Shown: positions 12,064 to 24,700, counted from the first letter of the stretch. The stretch: 64,000 nucleotides of DNA from Erodium maritimum (GCA_963921825.1 OY997594.1:40604557-40668556); one strand, 5' to 3'. The notes: generated from the sequence alone by a model not told the origin. Program-made: numbers and translations.

Positions 12064-13367
12064 GAGGTGAGGACGATTTCGAGAGAGAGAGGGAGGCTGT
12101 ACTTGGGAACTGTGCGAAAAAGTGAGGAAGAAGCACAATGCTTCTAGGGTTTGGAGAGCTTCTAAGTTGGGCTTAGGCCTGCGCTGGTTGGATCTTGGGC
12201 TTGACCCAGTTGAGTGAGCCCAAAGCTGGCTCAGCCCAAAACTGCTTCTCTCCCTTTTTCTTTAAATTTTCTTCTCAAAATTAACTTGTTGCAAAAACCC
12301 ACCTCAAAGTTTCAGTGTGCCAAAACAATACTCTTTTAAAACCAAGCGGGTTTTATAGTAGAACTCTTAGGAAAAAAGTAGTGAGTCTATTCATTCGTCC
12401 ATAACCTAAATCGATAGTTAGAGCTAGTGTGACAGTTCACTAGAGGATCACATTGTACTGATCATGCATATAGAATTATGAGTCAACGCCATAAATGTTA
12501 AAGAGTTTGACACTGGATGACTTGTCTTGAGAATACTCCATAGAACACGGGACATGAGTATCTCTCAACTACCAAAGTAGATTATTAGTCCTACAACCAT
12601 GAAATCACTGTACTATCTATATGTGTTGATTTATGTCTTGACACAATCAAACGTTACTCCTAATAAGATGGTTATTAAGGTTGTACTCAAATATGGATAC
12701 ATACATATGAGGTATATGGGTGATTGTTATAAGGACTTGACACTTGTGTTTATAATGCATGACAGATGTCATCAGGACTCCTTGATGAGTGGAGGATTAT
12801 AAAAGAAGCATGATCATGCGAGTGATTTGTCACCTACAATCCGAACTCGAAATCAAGAAAACTATATACACTTATTTGGAACAAGGATGACGTTTATGTG
12901 CCTTTTGTTCAGTCGTGGCATCGCCAAATGATAAAAGATAAGAACACTTATGGTAATAGATTCTGACAAAGATAAAGTTCAAAATTCGTATGACTTGAGT
13001 AGTTATGGACCTTGCTATGAGTTACCCATAACTTTGGGATGAAATGTGAATTTCGATCTCACTACCAATGTCATGTGAAACCTAAAGGGTCACACACAAT
13101 AGAGTAAAGACTGCAACAAATTGGACCTTGAAGGTTTAACTTAAATAAATAAGAAAATTATATTTGATATAATAAAATTATTTATTATATTACTTATTCA
13201 TGAGATGATGTCATTATTTGTATTTATATAATGTCTTGCATGAAATTTATTTAAAGCGAATAAAGCATTAAAAATAAATATATTGGGCTTGGTTGAACAC
13301 CCCAATAAAGGTATTAGGATTTTCGACCAACCCATGTGTGTATATATAGGTTGTTTAATTATAGAGA

Positions 13368-13847
13368 TTACTCCATGTCCTAACGCCGTACTACACTTAA
13401 TTGTCAAATCCGCACTCAAACTTTGGAAAATTGTCACACAGTAACAAATTTCAAAACTGAAATATTAAAAACCAAAAAGTACTGTTTAAATTGACTGTTT
13501 CCGTAAACAGTGACTCACGTGCGTCTCACGTGACTCATTTTATAATGGAGCTTGGGAGCTGAGGTCAAGAAGAGATGAATTTCGAAGCTCGGACACAAAG
13601 AGATGAAGTTCGAAGAGCTGATATGAAGAGATGAGGTCACGAAGAGATGAAGTTTGGCCAAGTTAACGTCCGAAGGAAGAACATATTTGAGGGCAAACTC
13701 GACTTTTCACTTGGACAAGTTAACGTGCGTTTAAAATTACAAACAGTTGGCAATTTCAGTTAATTGACCGATACTACATTGCAATTTCAGTTTCATAAGG
13801 TTAGGATTTAACAATTTTTGAAAGTTGGGCGTTAGGCCATGGAGTAA
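13368..13847. mobile_element. MITE-like element with TTACTCCATG termini
   Basis: The left end TTACTCCATGTCCTAACGCC at 13368 is matched by GGCGTTAGGCCATGGAGTAA ending at 13847, and the interior shows weaker inverted similarity. A second copy of the left terminal 45 bp lies just outside the right end (13859-13903), so the element carries a partial duplication of one terminus. No ORF is supported. Confidence 0.6.
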
Positions 13848-14308
13848 CCCCATTATAGAGATTACTCCATGTCCTAACGTCGTACTACACTTAATTGTCG
13901 GAAAAAGATCAGTCTAGAATTGTCTACGGAAAAAAGGAAATCCTAGTTGGACTAGAATAAAGGAAACAAGACTTTTAGGATTCTCCTTTTGCAAGTTTTT
14001 CTAATTCTAGTTGGATTTGATTCAAGGGAAATAAAATCCTATGAATACTATTCTATAGTGGCAAAAAATTAAAAGCTTAGCGCTGTAAATTTTTGGCCCA
14101 ACATAGAGAGAACAAGAGTGCAAAGTTCAAGAACTACTAGAAAGTTTTGGTTGTGGAAATTCCTTGCTTTTTCCGATATCGTTAAAGGGAAAACACTTGG
14201 GTGTCTTGATAAGTATTCATCATAACCCAAAGGTCCCTACTTGAAATAGTCATTGCTCTACAACGAGTCAATCTCCGTTAAATACATGTTCAAGATTAGC
14301 TTACTATG

Positions 14309-16640
14309 TGATGAGTGGGGATGACTATATGTCAAAACCCTCTTTTTACGTGCGTTAGGACACAGTCATCAAGCAATAGATAAACCGGTTAACTACCGGT
14401 CGAACCCACAGGGAGTAGAGGTATCACTAGTATTTTGCTAAAACCTGGGGACGTGGGCTATCACTTCCACATCTCCGAAAGGGAAAATAAAGGGAAAAAG
14501 GTAAAAGTTTTTGTTTAAGTTTTGAAAACAATTAAAACTATCTACACGCTACCACCTAAGACACATAGTTATTGATTCACGCAAAGAGTCGGTCATGGGT
14601 ATAATTAAATATGACTTCCAATCAATGCATGGTATGGTTAACAATGTGTAAAAATAAATAATGTTTTCCTTATGGTCTTAGAACACTTAAGTTCTTATGT
14701 ATGTGGTATCATGAAATCTACCACATACTAGTCACGGGGAGAGGGCATAAGATCATTGCTCAGACCGATACGCGAACCACCAATCATTGAAAAGAAATTA
14801 AAATAAGATGTAGTTCTATGATCTTGGATCAATCATCAAACGAGAGATAACGACAACAAATGCATGTCACCCTCTCTACCAACTACCACAAATAGAGATA
14901 GCTACACCACTCGGCGAATCTACTCAGCTACGCCTAGTTCACTTCCTAATTCTCGAATTCCAACAATAAAGATAACACCAAAAATCAAGTAGAACTAAAT
15001 AGAGTATCGAACCACGATACTCTAGTGGACTCTAAATAAATTGGAGAATATACTTAGCTATGTATAGTTCAATCAACCTGATGACCGAATGCATCGATCA
15101 TCAAGGAGAACTAAATAGAGCAACGAATCACGAAGCTCTGGTAATATACAAGCATAAGTAAACTCTAAATCATGAACAAATCTACTTAGCTACGCCTAGT
15201 TCACTTCTTGAAAACCGAACACTACCGATCAAGATGGGTTCAACAATCAAGTAGAACTACATAGAACATCAAATCATGATATCCTGGTAATACACAAGCG
15301 TAAGTAAATTCTATAAAAGTGAAATCTATTCTCACACTAGATCGAATCATGGATCGCTCCAAACATCAATCTACATAACGCACACACAACAATCATAGGA
15401 AAATTCTCAAATCGTTCGGTCGCTTTGAAACACACAAGAGAACCGAGAAAACACTTCCTAGCATATTTCTATCTCATCAATAGAAAATCAACATATGTGA
15501 ATGTGGGAAATCCTAGATAAGTTCACTAAATGGCTAAAGTTTGCTTTTGTACCAACTCTAGCTTAGAACTTGATATACACCCAAGAGATAAAATAACTAG
15601 CACATGAAACCGGGTTTAAAATCATGAAAAATCGAACACAAAGTAAGAAACTCATGCTCGAACATCAATTAGCTTAAATATAGATTAAATACTCATACAA
15701 GCAAGTGGATGTTATTTAAGCTCAAAAACCTTAAATCATGTCACAAACATCACCAACATCAATTTAACTACACAACCATGCATCAACTTAGAGGAAATCA
15801 TCATTTACACAATATCCATGATCAAGGATTCAAATCTAATGTCATGGAGTCCAAATCCTACTCAAACTATCCGCAAATGCTAGTTTTACAACAAAATAGA
15901 GAAGAGTTAGAGATAAAATCGGGATTGGGTTGAGGAACCCAATCAAAAACTCCTCTAGCTTGCAAACCCACCATCTCCAACTCTCCAAAGCTTCAACCCA
16001 TGAAAATGGAGAAGTTGGGGATGGTGGGAGACTCATGAAAACTTGAAACCCTTTGGTTCCTCAAACCTATGGCTTCAAGTGGTAGATTTTGCTCCAAGCT
16101 TGAAGAAAAAGCCAAGAACTAAGAAGGAGATAAGAAAAAAAAAAGAGAAAAAATAAAATGCTGAAATTTAATTCTAAGGTAATAAAAATTTGATCTAAAA
16201 TATCTACACAAGCCTCTTTATATAGGGTGTCCAAGAAAAGTATAAAAAATTCTGATCTTATCCAAAAGAATACGCGCGCACAAGCTGGAATCACGCGCGC
16301 AGAAGAGGGCTAGAGCTGAGGTGCTGGTGTTGACCAAGTCAGTGCGCCACATGGCGCGCTCTGTTTCGCTCCTCCACTTTTAATGATATTTTTACTATTT
16401 TGCTCATATCTACTTCGTTTTAGCTCCGATTTGTTTCGTTCTTTCCCCAATATTTTCCTTTTTTGAGGCCTACAAAGAAAGAACAAACGTGAATATATTT
16501 GGAACACTTGAAAAATATTGACGATTAGCGAGGTTTTGCGCAATTATTAGAAAATGTTAAAAATATAAAAACGAGGCACAAAGAAGGTAAAAATATAAGG
16601 AAAAATAGTCTAATTAACTAGGAAAAATTTACGGTCATCA
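14309..16640 (-). mobile_element. Solo LTR of the TGATGA...TCATCA family
   Basis: A 2332-bp element with ends TGATGA and TCATCA, flanked by a perfect 5-bp duplication CTATG (14304-14308 and 16641-16645). It has no internal region or coding sequence. The minus sense is inferred from related copies, where a polypurine tract precedes the TGATG end (18121-18135). Internal short repeats of the AACTAAATAGAG type occur around 14990-15310. It inserted into the copia-like solo LTR. Confidence 0.85.
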
Positions 16641-18120
16641 CTATGATGCATAAAACTAGGTTTTAAGGGTTATGAAAAAAATCGGCCTTATTTATGAAAC
16701 ACATAATCCTACACCAAGGGACGTGGGCTGTCACTTCCATATCATCGACAAGGAAGACAAAGGATAAAAAGGTAAAAGTTTATCCAAGGCTAGAAAAAGG
16801 GAAAACATGTACACGCTACCACCTAAGATACATATCTATTGATTCAAACAAAGAGTTCATCACGATTACAAGTAAACATGAAATCCAATTAACGCATGTC
16901 ATGATTAACAATGTGTAAAGTCGGTAAATTCTTTCTTTATGGTTTTAGACCACTTAAGTTCCTATGTATGGATGTGGTATTATGCAACCGATCATATACT
17001 AGTCACGAGGAGAGGGCACAAGATCACTGCCTAGACCGACATGCGCATCACCAATCATCGTAAAAGCAACAATAGCTAATTGTAATCCTCTTGAGCAAAG
17101 TTTGATCAATCCTCAAACAAGCAATAGCAATAAAAAATATCTAGGTGTAGTCCTATGATCAGCCTTGTTTATCCGCGATTTTTCCCTTTAGTTCTGTTAC
17201 AGAGTTCTTTTGTTATTGTTGGGGTTTGGTTTTGTCCTTTTCCTCCCTGGAATTGGATTCTTTTAATAAAATTTGAGCTTATAAGAAAAACACCACCACA
17301 TTCAAATTAACCATAAATCCATGCATTAAATTAAATGAAATTAATATTTACACAATACTCATGACCAAGGATTCAAATCCAAGGTCATGGACTCAAAGTC
17401 CTACCCAATTTTTTTTAGAAAATAGCTCTGTCAAATAAATCTAACTAAACATAAATATCACAACTGAGATTGGGTTGAAAAACCTTATCAGAATCTCTCC
17501 TAACTTGCAAACCAACCATCTTTAACGCTTCAAAGCTTCAACATATGAAAATAGAGAAGAAGGAGATGGTAGGAGGCTTTATGAATACTTGAATCCTCAT
17601 TGGATCTTCAAAACTATGCTCCTATATGCTAGATCTTGCTCCAAACAAAGTTGAGAGATGATAGCAAAATAATTGATCTAAAAGTTATAATTCTCTCCAA
17701 AAATATGATCATTTCATCCCAAAATGAATATTGGGAAGATGTGCAACAAAAATAATCCAGTGTAGGCGAGTGAAGAGAAAATACGGTGCAACTGATAAAA
17801 GTATGCAGATCTGAAGCCCAAAAGCGCGCTACTTGTCTTGATCTAGTCAGTCTCCTCCACACTCGTTATTTTTTTTTCTCTTTTTCTCATTTCTGCTCCA
17901 TTTGAACTATAATTGGCTTCGTTCTTGCTCTGATATTTTTAATTTTCCAAGAGCTACCCGACAAGCCCAATATTTAATATAATTTGAAGCACCAAAAAAT
18001 ATTGATAATCAAGGGGCTTTAAGAGCAACTATTGATAATTGCTAAAAATATAAAAAGATACAAATAAGGTAAAAATATGGGGGAAATAGTCAAATTATAC
18101 AGATCATATTTAGGTACATC

Positions 18121-18135
18121 AAATTCCCCCACACT
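18121..18135 (-). other. Polypurine tract next to TGATGA-type 3' LTR
   Basis: On the minus strand the sequence reads AAGTGTGGGGGAATT directly before the LTR start. A purine-rich tract ending AATT before TG is where plus-strand DNA synthesis is primed in LTR retrotransposons. It fixes the minus orientation of this element. Confidence 0.6.
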
Positions 18136-20341
18136 TAAACCTTGCATTTCCTCGAGTACGTAAAAAAAAATATTTACAACCTAAGACAAAATTCTAAACA
18201 AAAACTGAAAATAAGCTTTGTAGGGGACCTTGGTGTATCCGGTTATTCAAAGAAACAAAAAGATGCTGACTTGATTAACACACAAAGATCTTATGCAAAT
18301 GCACAAGAAAATAAAAGCCCCAAAATCTATGAATAAGCAAAAGGTATGCACACTTATGGATTTTGTTAGCGAATATGCCTATAAGTGAGTGTCGGAAGAG
18401 ATAGTGTGACAACATTCTAACTTCTGCTCCTTAAACCCATGTTTATATACTTTGATAGCTTAGAGAGCATTACACTAGCTTATCATTATGACAGATCAAA
18501 ATGATTGTGAGCGTTAATAATAAGAGCGTTAGAAAGGAATCACAACACAAAGTCATACTCAACCTTGCTAAATTAACCCTTATATACAACAAGTCTAACC
18601 ATCGATCTTATTTCTACTTATGTGTTTAAGTGTTGTATGCGTTTACATTACATCTAGGTTGGGTAAAGAGGGACTCTTCCAAGTACATTTATGAGCTCAT
18701 GTGGCAGATAAAATCTTCTATTGTTTTGTTTTTTCGTTTACGTTCCGAACGTTTTGGATCAAGTGAGAACGGCTTAAAGGGGGGGGGGGTGTCAAAACTG
18801 GTGATGTCGTGGTCACCTCAACGAGGTTTTTCAAATAGATGGCTAGTCACCAAGCAATGATCTGAAGAACATTCCTTGGCAATGCGCCATCTTGTGGAGT
18901 GGTAAGTTTAACTCATGAGAAGAATAAGTAATGAAAATTCATACCACACAAACAATCATTTCGAACAAGCAATATAACGGTAAGAACGGGTCATTCCTAC
19001 AGGGAAGCGATGGGTACCCTAAATCTAGAAATATTTTACCCTAAAACTGTCACTACCCTAGGTTAGCTTTTCTTTATTCCATTCATTTCACTATACATGT
19101 TCACTCACATAAATTTTCGGTGAGTGATTAAGGGGGTGTCAGAGTACAAAGAGACGTATGCATTAAGTAGAAAGAGACGAGAGAGAAAATGACAAATGTT
19201 GAATCATGCATATAAGAAAAGCATACAAGTCTGCGTGAAATTTGGTGAGATTGAACTTCCATATGGTCTAACAAAGGCGACTCAAGTTGATATGGAGAGT
19301 TTAGAGAGAAACCCCGCATCAACCACCTCGGGTGTGTTTCTATTATGAACGTAGTTACAACTACCAGTCAGTTCATCAAACCCCGACCACAGCAACTCCC
19401 GACAACTTTCTATGGCCTTAGAAATTGCTTCTTTCTTGCTTGATGAACACCCCCAAGATTACCATGAAAGCGGTACGAGAGTCACGATTTTTCTACTCAG
19501 TTGCTTTATTCATTGTTGGATTCGCTTGGCTGGTGAAAGGTCCCAGATCAACTTCCTCCGATTAGGTTCCTCGGGCTACCTGCAAATAGAGGAACGCACG
19601 GAGCAGAAAGAAGAAAAACAAAAAAATAAAATACAGATGTGTAATCTATACTAAATAAGAATGAAAATGACTAAATATATTGAAAAGTGTCGTTCAATAA
19701 CACATACAAATGGGCCCCATCATAGGTTCAATTTTTATTATGGAATGATCAGTTTAGGATATGAGGGTCTCCGTCTGCAAGCGACCGCCACAACCCCTCA
19801 TAGCTTCCCTAATGCATAGTTTTTATTAGATTATCTTTCCCCATTACCCGATATTCATAATCATAGTGGGTAAGGTGTGATTTTTTTTTTTCAAAAATGG
19901 TACCACAATCGTACAATATATACTAACCATATAAACTTGAATAGTATTGCAATCAACAACCATTACTTACTTCCCAAATAGCAACTAGTAGTGACAATTC
20001 AATTCCATAGTTTCAGAAGGAATCTAGTCATATTCCTATGTTGCCTACTGTTACCATATTTAAAAGCTAAACCAAGCAAGGTATTGATTCTCAAAGGGAT
20101 CTGAAGTCATGCTCATGTGCATGCGACCGCCTGATTAGGAAACTAATACACCATTACCTACCTACCAACCATATTGCAAAAGGTAATTAATTTACAATAT
20201 GTACAAGCTCTCATGTATATTCTAGATATGAACATTCCACCTTCAAATACCAACTTAATGGTTTATAAGTCTCATCACAACATACATATGGATCAAGTAT
20301 TCGCCATATCCAAATGATGAAAAGAAAAGTAAAGACTCAAC
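18136..20341. other. Unassigned, probable retroelement debris
   Basis: The first part should be internal sequence of the element whose 3' LTR ends at 18120, but no gag or pol motif is readable. A G11 run at 18779-18789 followed by TGTCAAAACTGG could be another polypurine tract plus LTR start on the plus strand; no partner end was found. From about 19000 to 20341 I see no gene. Confidence 0.35.
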
Positions 20342-22525
20342 AAAAACGTGAATGTTAATTTTTTTTATCAGCTTAGATTTTTATTAGAAGGAGAGGCTTT
20401 CCAAGCAGGAAAGCATCTCAAGGTCAAAAGACCAGAAACAATAATTACAGAAGAACTCCCGACAATGGAGCTTAAAGGCAAAACCTTTAAAATCAAGGAG
20501 AGTAGTCCCCAAAAAAAACAGAAGAAAAAAAAAACAAACAAACCAAAGAGAAATACAAAATTAATTGCTAATCTCATTGACGCTCGAGAGGTTGCCCTTA
20601 GATGACTTGAGAGCCGCTTGATTCCACATGTCCACCACTGAAGGGGCAGCTTGTGTAAAACCCAGTTTGGTTAAAAGGGTATTAAAGTGCGAACTGGTAC
20701 TTGGGGGTTGTTTTTGCATCGAGGTTGGTTTTAAAAAAAAAGGATTGAGGATGGTTCTGGGCTGGGCAGGGCTGCAGACGCGAGTTGGGCCTGAGCCGAG
20801 CGAGCCCATGCCACACGCACGAAGCCCAGACGACCCAAGCCCAACCCACGTCGAAACCCTAGCCTAAAAAGGGCTCTCGACCCTCTTCAGCCTCAGAACG
20901 CAGCACGCATCCCGAGACGAGAGCCCGTCTCTCTCCCGTCGAACCGAAACCCTTCCATGCCGTTCTCCCTCTCCTTCCCCGGCCACCACCTCTTCTTCTC
21001 CGAGCTCACACCCATCTTCCTCCTCTTCTCCTCCGTCTTCTTCTACCCATCGTGCCAGAAACCCAGACACCTTCACCTGTCTTCTCCCTCTCTGATTCAA
21101 CGCCGCTGTCGACGAGGACGAGCCCCACCGTGCCTGATTCAGGCAGAGCTTCACACAGTGAGTCGCTCCTCACCGGTTCCACCCTGTTCCCCTTCTTCCC
21201 GCGTCGATTCGAAGGGCGTCAGGCTCATTTGGGGTCAGAGAAGGTCGGGAGCGTCGCCGGAACTCTCCGAGTTCTAGATCCGCGATTCACATCGCCGACG
21301 AGCCTGTTGGCCGTCAGATCTAGCCAGGAGGGTTCGGACCTCGCCCCAATCCTCGTTCCCGTTGAGTCCTGGGCCTCTGTCAACCCAACAGACGCCAGAG
21401 CCGCCATCGAAACCCTGACGCCACCACCGCCGGAGTCGCCGGAAACCTAACCTCAGCCAACGACGTCTTCAGCTCAAACCGGACGAAGGCGAGACCTTGG
21501 GCTCGGGCTCGGAGCCCAGCTGGGCCTCGGCCTAGACTGTATTTGGGCCTTCGGCTCGAATCTGGTCTGGGCCACGGCCCGGACTGACTCTGGACTTCGG
21601 GTCTGGACTCGGGCCTGACTCCGGGACTGGATCAGATACAGACCGTTTGGACAGACTCGTTTAATTAAATTTAAAACTGATTTAAACGACACTTGGGACT
21701 AAGTCGGACTTTTATTGGATTAAAGGGTGTAATCAAAGGAAATGAAGAACTGTTAAATTAAAGAACTGGGTAATTTGGACCCGATCTGATTTTGGATCGT
21801 TTGTGTGTAAACCCAGATTCGTAGCTTGGACTTCGCCGAGGTGACGAGGCGAGCCGGACAGCTGTTGATAGGAGTATTTGTTCGTAGGAAGACCGCAAGG
21901 TAGGGAAAGTCTTAATTACTTAATTACCGCTTAGAATGCATGATTAGGATAATAAAATCTGAAAGGTCCTAGAATTGCCTATAGGATGCGAATAACTAGA
22001 ATAATCGTATTTCAATTACTAACAAATGGATGAGTCTAGTATGCATGTCTAGGACGATGACAATTAGTGAAGTGTGCTTTCAATACTTGGGAATTTGATT
22101 TACTGGTAGAGAGGCTGTGAAGAGCTCTCGGATTAGTTGTGTGCTAGTTTCACATGCTTGGTTGCTAATTTCTCGGTTAACTTGAGAGTCTAATGAAACT
22201 AGAGTAGCTCGTATGATTGAATGCTCGTTAGTTTATTCACATGATGATTGATTGGTTGAATGTATACTTGATTGATTTAGTATTTATGTTCATATAATTG
22301 TTCATTGAACAGATGATCGAGTATGAGTGGTTGTGCCACGGGGCACAATCAGGTGATCGATGTACCGCTGGTTTGTGACAGGTAAGTATACGGTAAGTAT
22401 GGAGTGTATTGGATGTCTTGGGTGTGATGAAAGTGTGATCTGTTGAGTGTTGATTGGTGACCCAGTTATGGTATTCCCTTATTCTTATTCTTGTTTGAAT
22501 TGCTTGTTGGATTCGGTACTACACC

Positions 22526-22549
22526 GGGGGGGGGGGGGGGGGGGGGGGG
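22526..22549. repeat. Poly(G) tract of 24 bases
   Basis: An uninterrupted G24 between CGGTACTACACC and TAATCCGG, the mirror counterpart of the C32 tract in LTR copy 1. In the element sense both copies therefore carry a long G run on the sense strand. Confidence 0.9.
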
Positions 22550-22649
22550 TAATCCGGTGCCGTGATAAAGGTGGAATTTAACAGATACAAAGAGATACGG
22601 GTTGAGAATTGGAGCCTGAGGGCATGGTTTATTAGGTATTACGAGTATT

Positions 22650-22770
22650 GATTATTGGCGGATCCTGCGGGATATTTATTGATTATTGGCAGATCCTGCG
22701 GGATATTTATTGATTATTGGTAGATCCTGCGGGATATAGATTGATTATGAGCAGATCCTGCGGGATATTA
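22650..22770. repeat. 34-bp tandem repeat in LTR copy 2
   Basis: Four units containing TTGATTATTGGCAGATCCTG and CGGGATAT, with one to three changes each. It lies just downstream of the poly(G) tract. Confidence 0.75.
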
Positions 22771-24011
22771 TTTGGGTTACTTCTTGAGAGATGGTTACTA
22801 AGGTCCCACCCAAGGATGTGCGTCCCCATAGAGCACTACCTTGGTTCCCTATGATATATGGTCCTTTGGAGGCATTTCTGGGAATCCTGATGATAAGCGC
22901 CCATTTGGGATTGTTTCCGGTGCCCCAACGCATGCGCATCCTCTGGACCGAGGGAAAATATGATATGACATGGATACTCTAGTAGATCGGAATTATGGGA
23001 ACCCAGGTGATCCCAGAATCTATCCATGGATCCGGGGCTTGAAAAAGAGAGTGGTTGGCATGATCTTAAATACTCCCATTTTATTTTTACCTCTTCGTTA
23101 TGGAACTTTTATAAACTCGTGCAAATTACAGTCGTCTTCAATATTACGATATTGCTTTGATTATATATTTTATTCCTTCGTACTACTTGACTAATCTTAA
23201 TATTATGCTCTTATCTATCCGTTGAACAGTTTAAGTGTTGATCTAAAGGTGGAGTTATTAAGATTTTTCCTACTGGGCGTCAGCTCATCCCCTTTCGTTT
23301 CTAACTGTTTTACAGGAGTACCAGATGTCTAGGGAAGTCGAGGCTAGGGAGCTTTGGGACTTCTTCGGGCTTTTACTAGAGTTATGTTGGTCTCTTGTGT
23401 TGGACATACTTTATTTGACTATTTATGTTGAGCTGTGACTCACGTTGTTTTAAACTATTTACTGATATGTCGTTTTGACGGAGTTTGTATGAGATTTTGG
23501 AACTTTTATCTATCGTTTACGTTTCCTAATTATTTCAACTCAAGTCACGTCTCGATTCCGGTCAAAACCGGATTTGGGGCGTGACAACTTGAATTGCCCT
23601 TTCTCGTCTCATGGACCACGTTGTAGGCTTTGTGTAGGTCACAATTGAACCTAAATGTCTCATAGTAACCCGACCCCTAGAAGTCGAAGATTTAATCACG
23701 ACGTCTTTCCAAGGACTACCCTGATCCCTGACAAGTGAAGTCGATTCCTTCGAAACAACTTTTGCAACCGGCCCTACAACTGGAGGACCGGCCTACTCAA
23801 GAATGTCACCCTAACCCAAAACTAGAGGATCAAGACCTTGGGCCATCGATTCATGATCCTACAGAAGAGTGGGCTCAATAACTTGACCATGTGGGCCTGA
23901 GTCACGCCCAAACTAGGCCTCCTATAAGCATTCAGCACCCACCTCAATCCCATTAATTCTTGAACCCAAAGTCAAATCGGTTGAGTTTGAAAAAAAAACG
24001 TGAATGTTAAT

Positions 24012-24700
24012 GATCCTAACTAAATGCAAGACTGAAACAACTTAATCCCCTTATCCTTACAAACACCTTCCCCACACTTAACTTTTGGCCAAGGATTTTG
24101 ACGGCATGCAGTTTAACACGTGGAATGGCGACACATCAAGTGCACCAATCGTCAAGTAGTAATCAGATGGTAAGTTCGAATATCGTACCCAAAGAAGAAA
24201 ATAGGCATACACTCTATATCATATTCGCTATTCAACTACCTTAGTTCGAGGTATTTATGATTGTTTTTATGTAGGTCAATAATAAGAAATGAAGAGTAAG
24301 AAACGAAAGCAAAGAGGTTATAACATGAATAAAAGAAAATAACCCAAGATTATAGTTTCGTAATGATGTATGCTCATAGCATTAAACAACCATGAGCACA
24401 CCAGTCTACAAGACCCACACGGCAATGACCACAAGAATGTGGCTTAAGGTCCAGATTGGCACGATGTAGGTACCAATCCTCACGATCTAGTTTTGCCTCA
24501 TGTTGAAATCACTATTCGCTAAGTTCGCATACATTTTTTTCATGCGACACACATAATATTCATTCTCATGTTACTCGTAAGCATCAAATACTAAAAGTAA
24601 TCATAGATTTAGGATCTTTATTCACGCATGAAAATTTTATATTCAAATAAAGTGGTTGTTGTCAGGCAAATAAAAAACATATCAAGATGAGAAGGAAATG
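24012..24700. other. Unassigned AT-rich interval, LTR-like text
   Basis: No gene found. The text around 24050-24250 has a CCCCACACTTAACTTTTGG block and a GTAAGTTCGAATATCGTACCC block that look like the edge of another LTR retroelement of the TGATGA kind, but no terminal pair could be matched. Confidence 0.3.

Larger units (their letters stand above)
9307..12357 (-). mobile_element. Solo LTR of a Ty3/gypsy-like family (copy 1)
   Basis: It begins TGTCACGCCCC at 9307 and ends TTTTATA at 12357, with perfect 5-bp flanks GTAGA (9302-9306 and 12358-12362). In element sense (minus) it reads TATAAAACCC...GGGGCGTGACA, with a mutated first dinucleotide. It matches the LTR at 20654-23586 in inverted orientation along its length, including the homopolymer tract. 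GC-rich parts at 11330-12160 give several overlapping frames of up to 235 codons, which are composition artefacts. No internal region is present. Confidence 0.85.
9150..16713. mobile_element. Solo LTR, copia-like, with three elements nested in it
   Basis: The outer ends are TGTTGGG... at 9150 and ...CCTACA at 16713, flanked by the 5-bp duplication CCAAG (9145-9149 and 16714-16718). Removing the nested solo LTRs and the MITE with their duplications leaves about 1.69 kb, very close to the 1688-bp solo LTR at 51071-52758. The two share loose motifs such as CCTAAGGGTCACAC-like text near 13090 and 51935. No coding sequence remains. The copia assignment is inference from LTR length and motif style. 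Confidence 0.6.
9012..18120 (-). mobile_element. 3' LTR of a TGATGA-type LTR element, split by later insertions
   Basis: Bases 9012-9149 and 16719-18120 together resemble the solo LTR at 14309-16640: shared blocks include the GTCAAA...CCCTCTTTT start, GGACGTGGGCTGTCACTTCC, CTTATGG...TTTAGACCACTTAAGTTC and CACTAGTCACG-like blocks. The two parts are separated by a 7.6-kb insertion flanked by CCAAG. In minus orientation the LTR begins at 18120 (complement TGATGT...) and is preceded by a polypurine tract, so this is a 3' LTR. It is shorter than its relative and diverged. A Tat/Athila-like Ty3 origin is a guess from the purine tract. Confidence 0.6.
20654..23586 (+). mobile_element. Solo LTR of a Ty3/gypsy-like family (copy 2)
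   Basis: It runs from TGTAAAACCC at 20654 to GGGGCGTGACA at 23586 (2933 bp). The flanks GCTTG (20649-20653) and ACTTG (23587-23591) match at four of five bases, acceptable for an old duplication. It is homologous to the LTR at 9307-12357 throughout but inverted. GC-rich frames at 20957-21450 arise from the Pro/Arg-rich composition and have no supported product. No primer-binding site follows it, as expected of a solo LTR. Confidence 0.82.
20360..23993 (-). mobile_element. 5'-truncated LINE, split by a solo LTR
   Basis: A T-run followed by ATCAG at 20360 matches the 3' tail of the large LINE at 35117, so the element is on the minus strand. An 18-bp direct repeat, AAAAACGTGAATGTTAAT, flanks it at 20342-20359 and 23994-24011, the long duplication typical of target-primed reverse transcription. 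Without the solo LTR (20654-23586) only about 0.7 kb remains. The minus-strand frame reading across the LTR site is partly open (for example AAPSVVDMWNQAALKSS at 20561-20653) but contains stops; I do not recognise the protein. Confidence 0.7.

Noticed and set aside
11318..12147. ORFs of up to 235 codons in LTR copy 1
   Set aside because: GC-rich, open on both strands, not conserved in the homologous LTR at 20654-23586.
20957..21450. Pro/Ser/Arg-rich ORFs in LTR copy 2
   Set aside because: Overlapping frames in GC-rich LTR sequence; no matching frame in the other copy.
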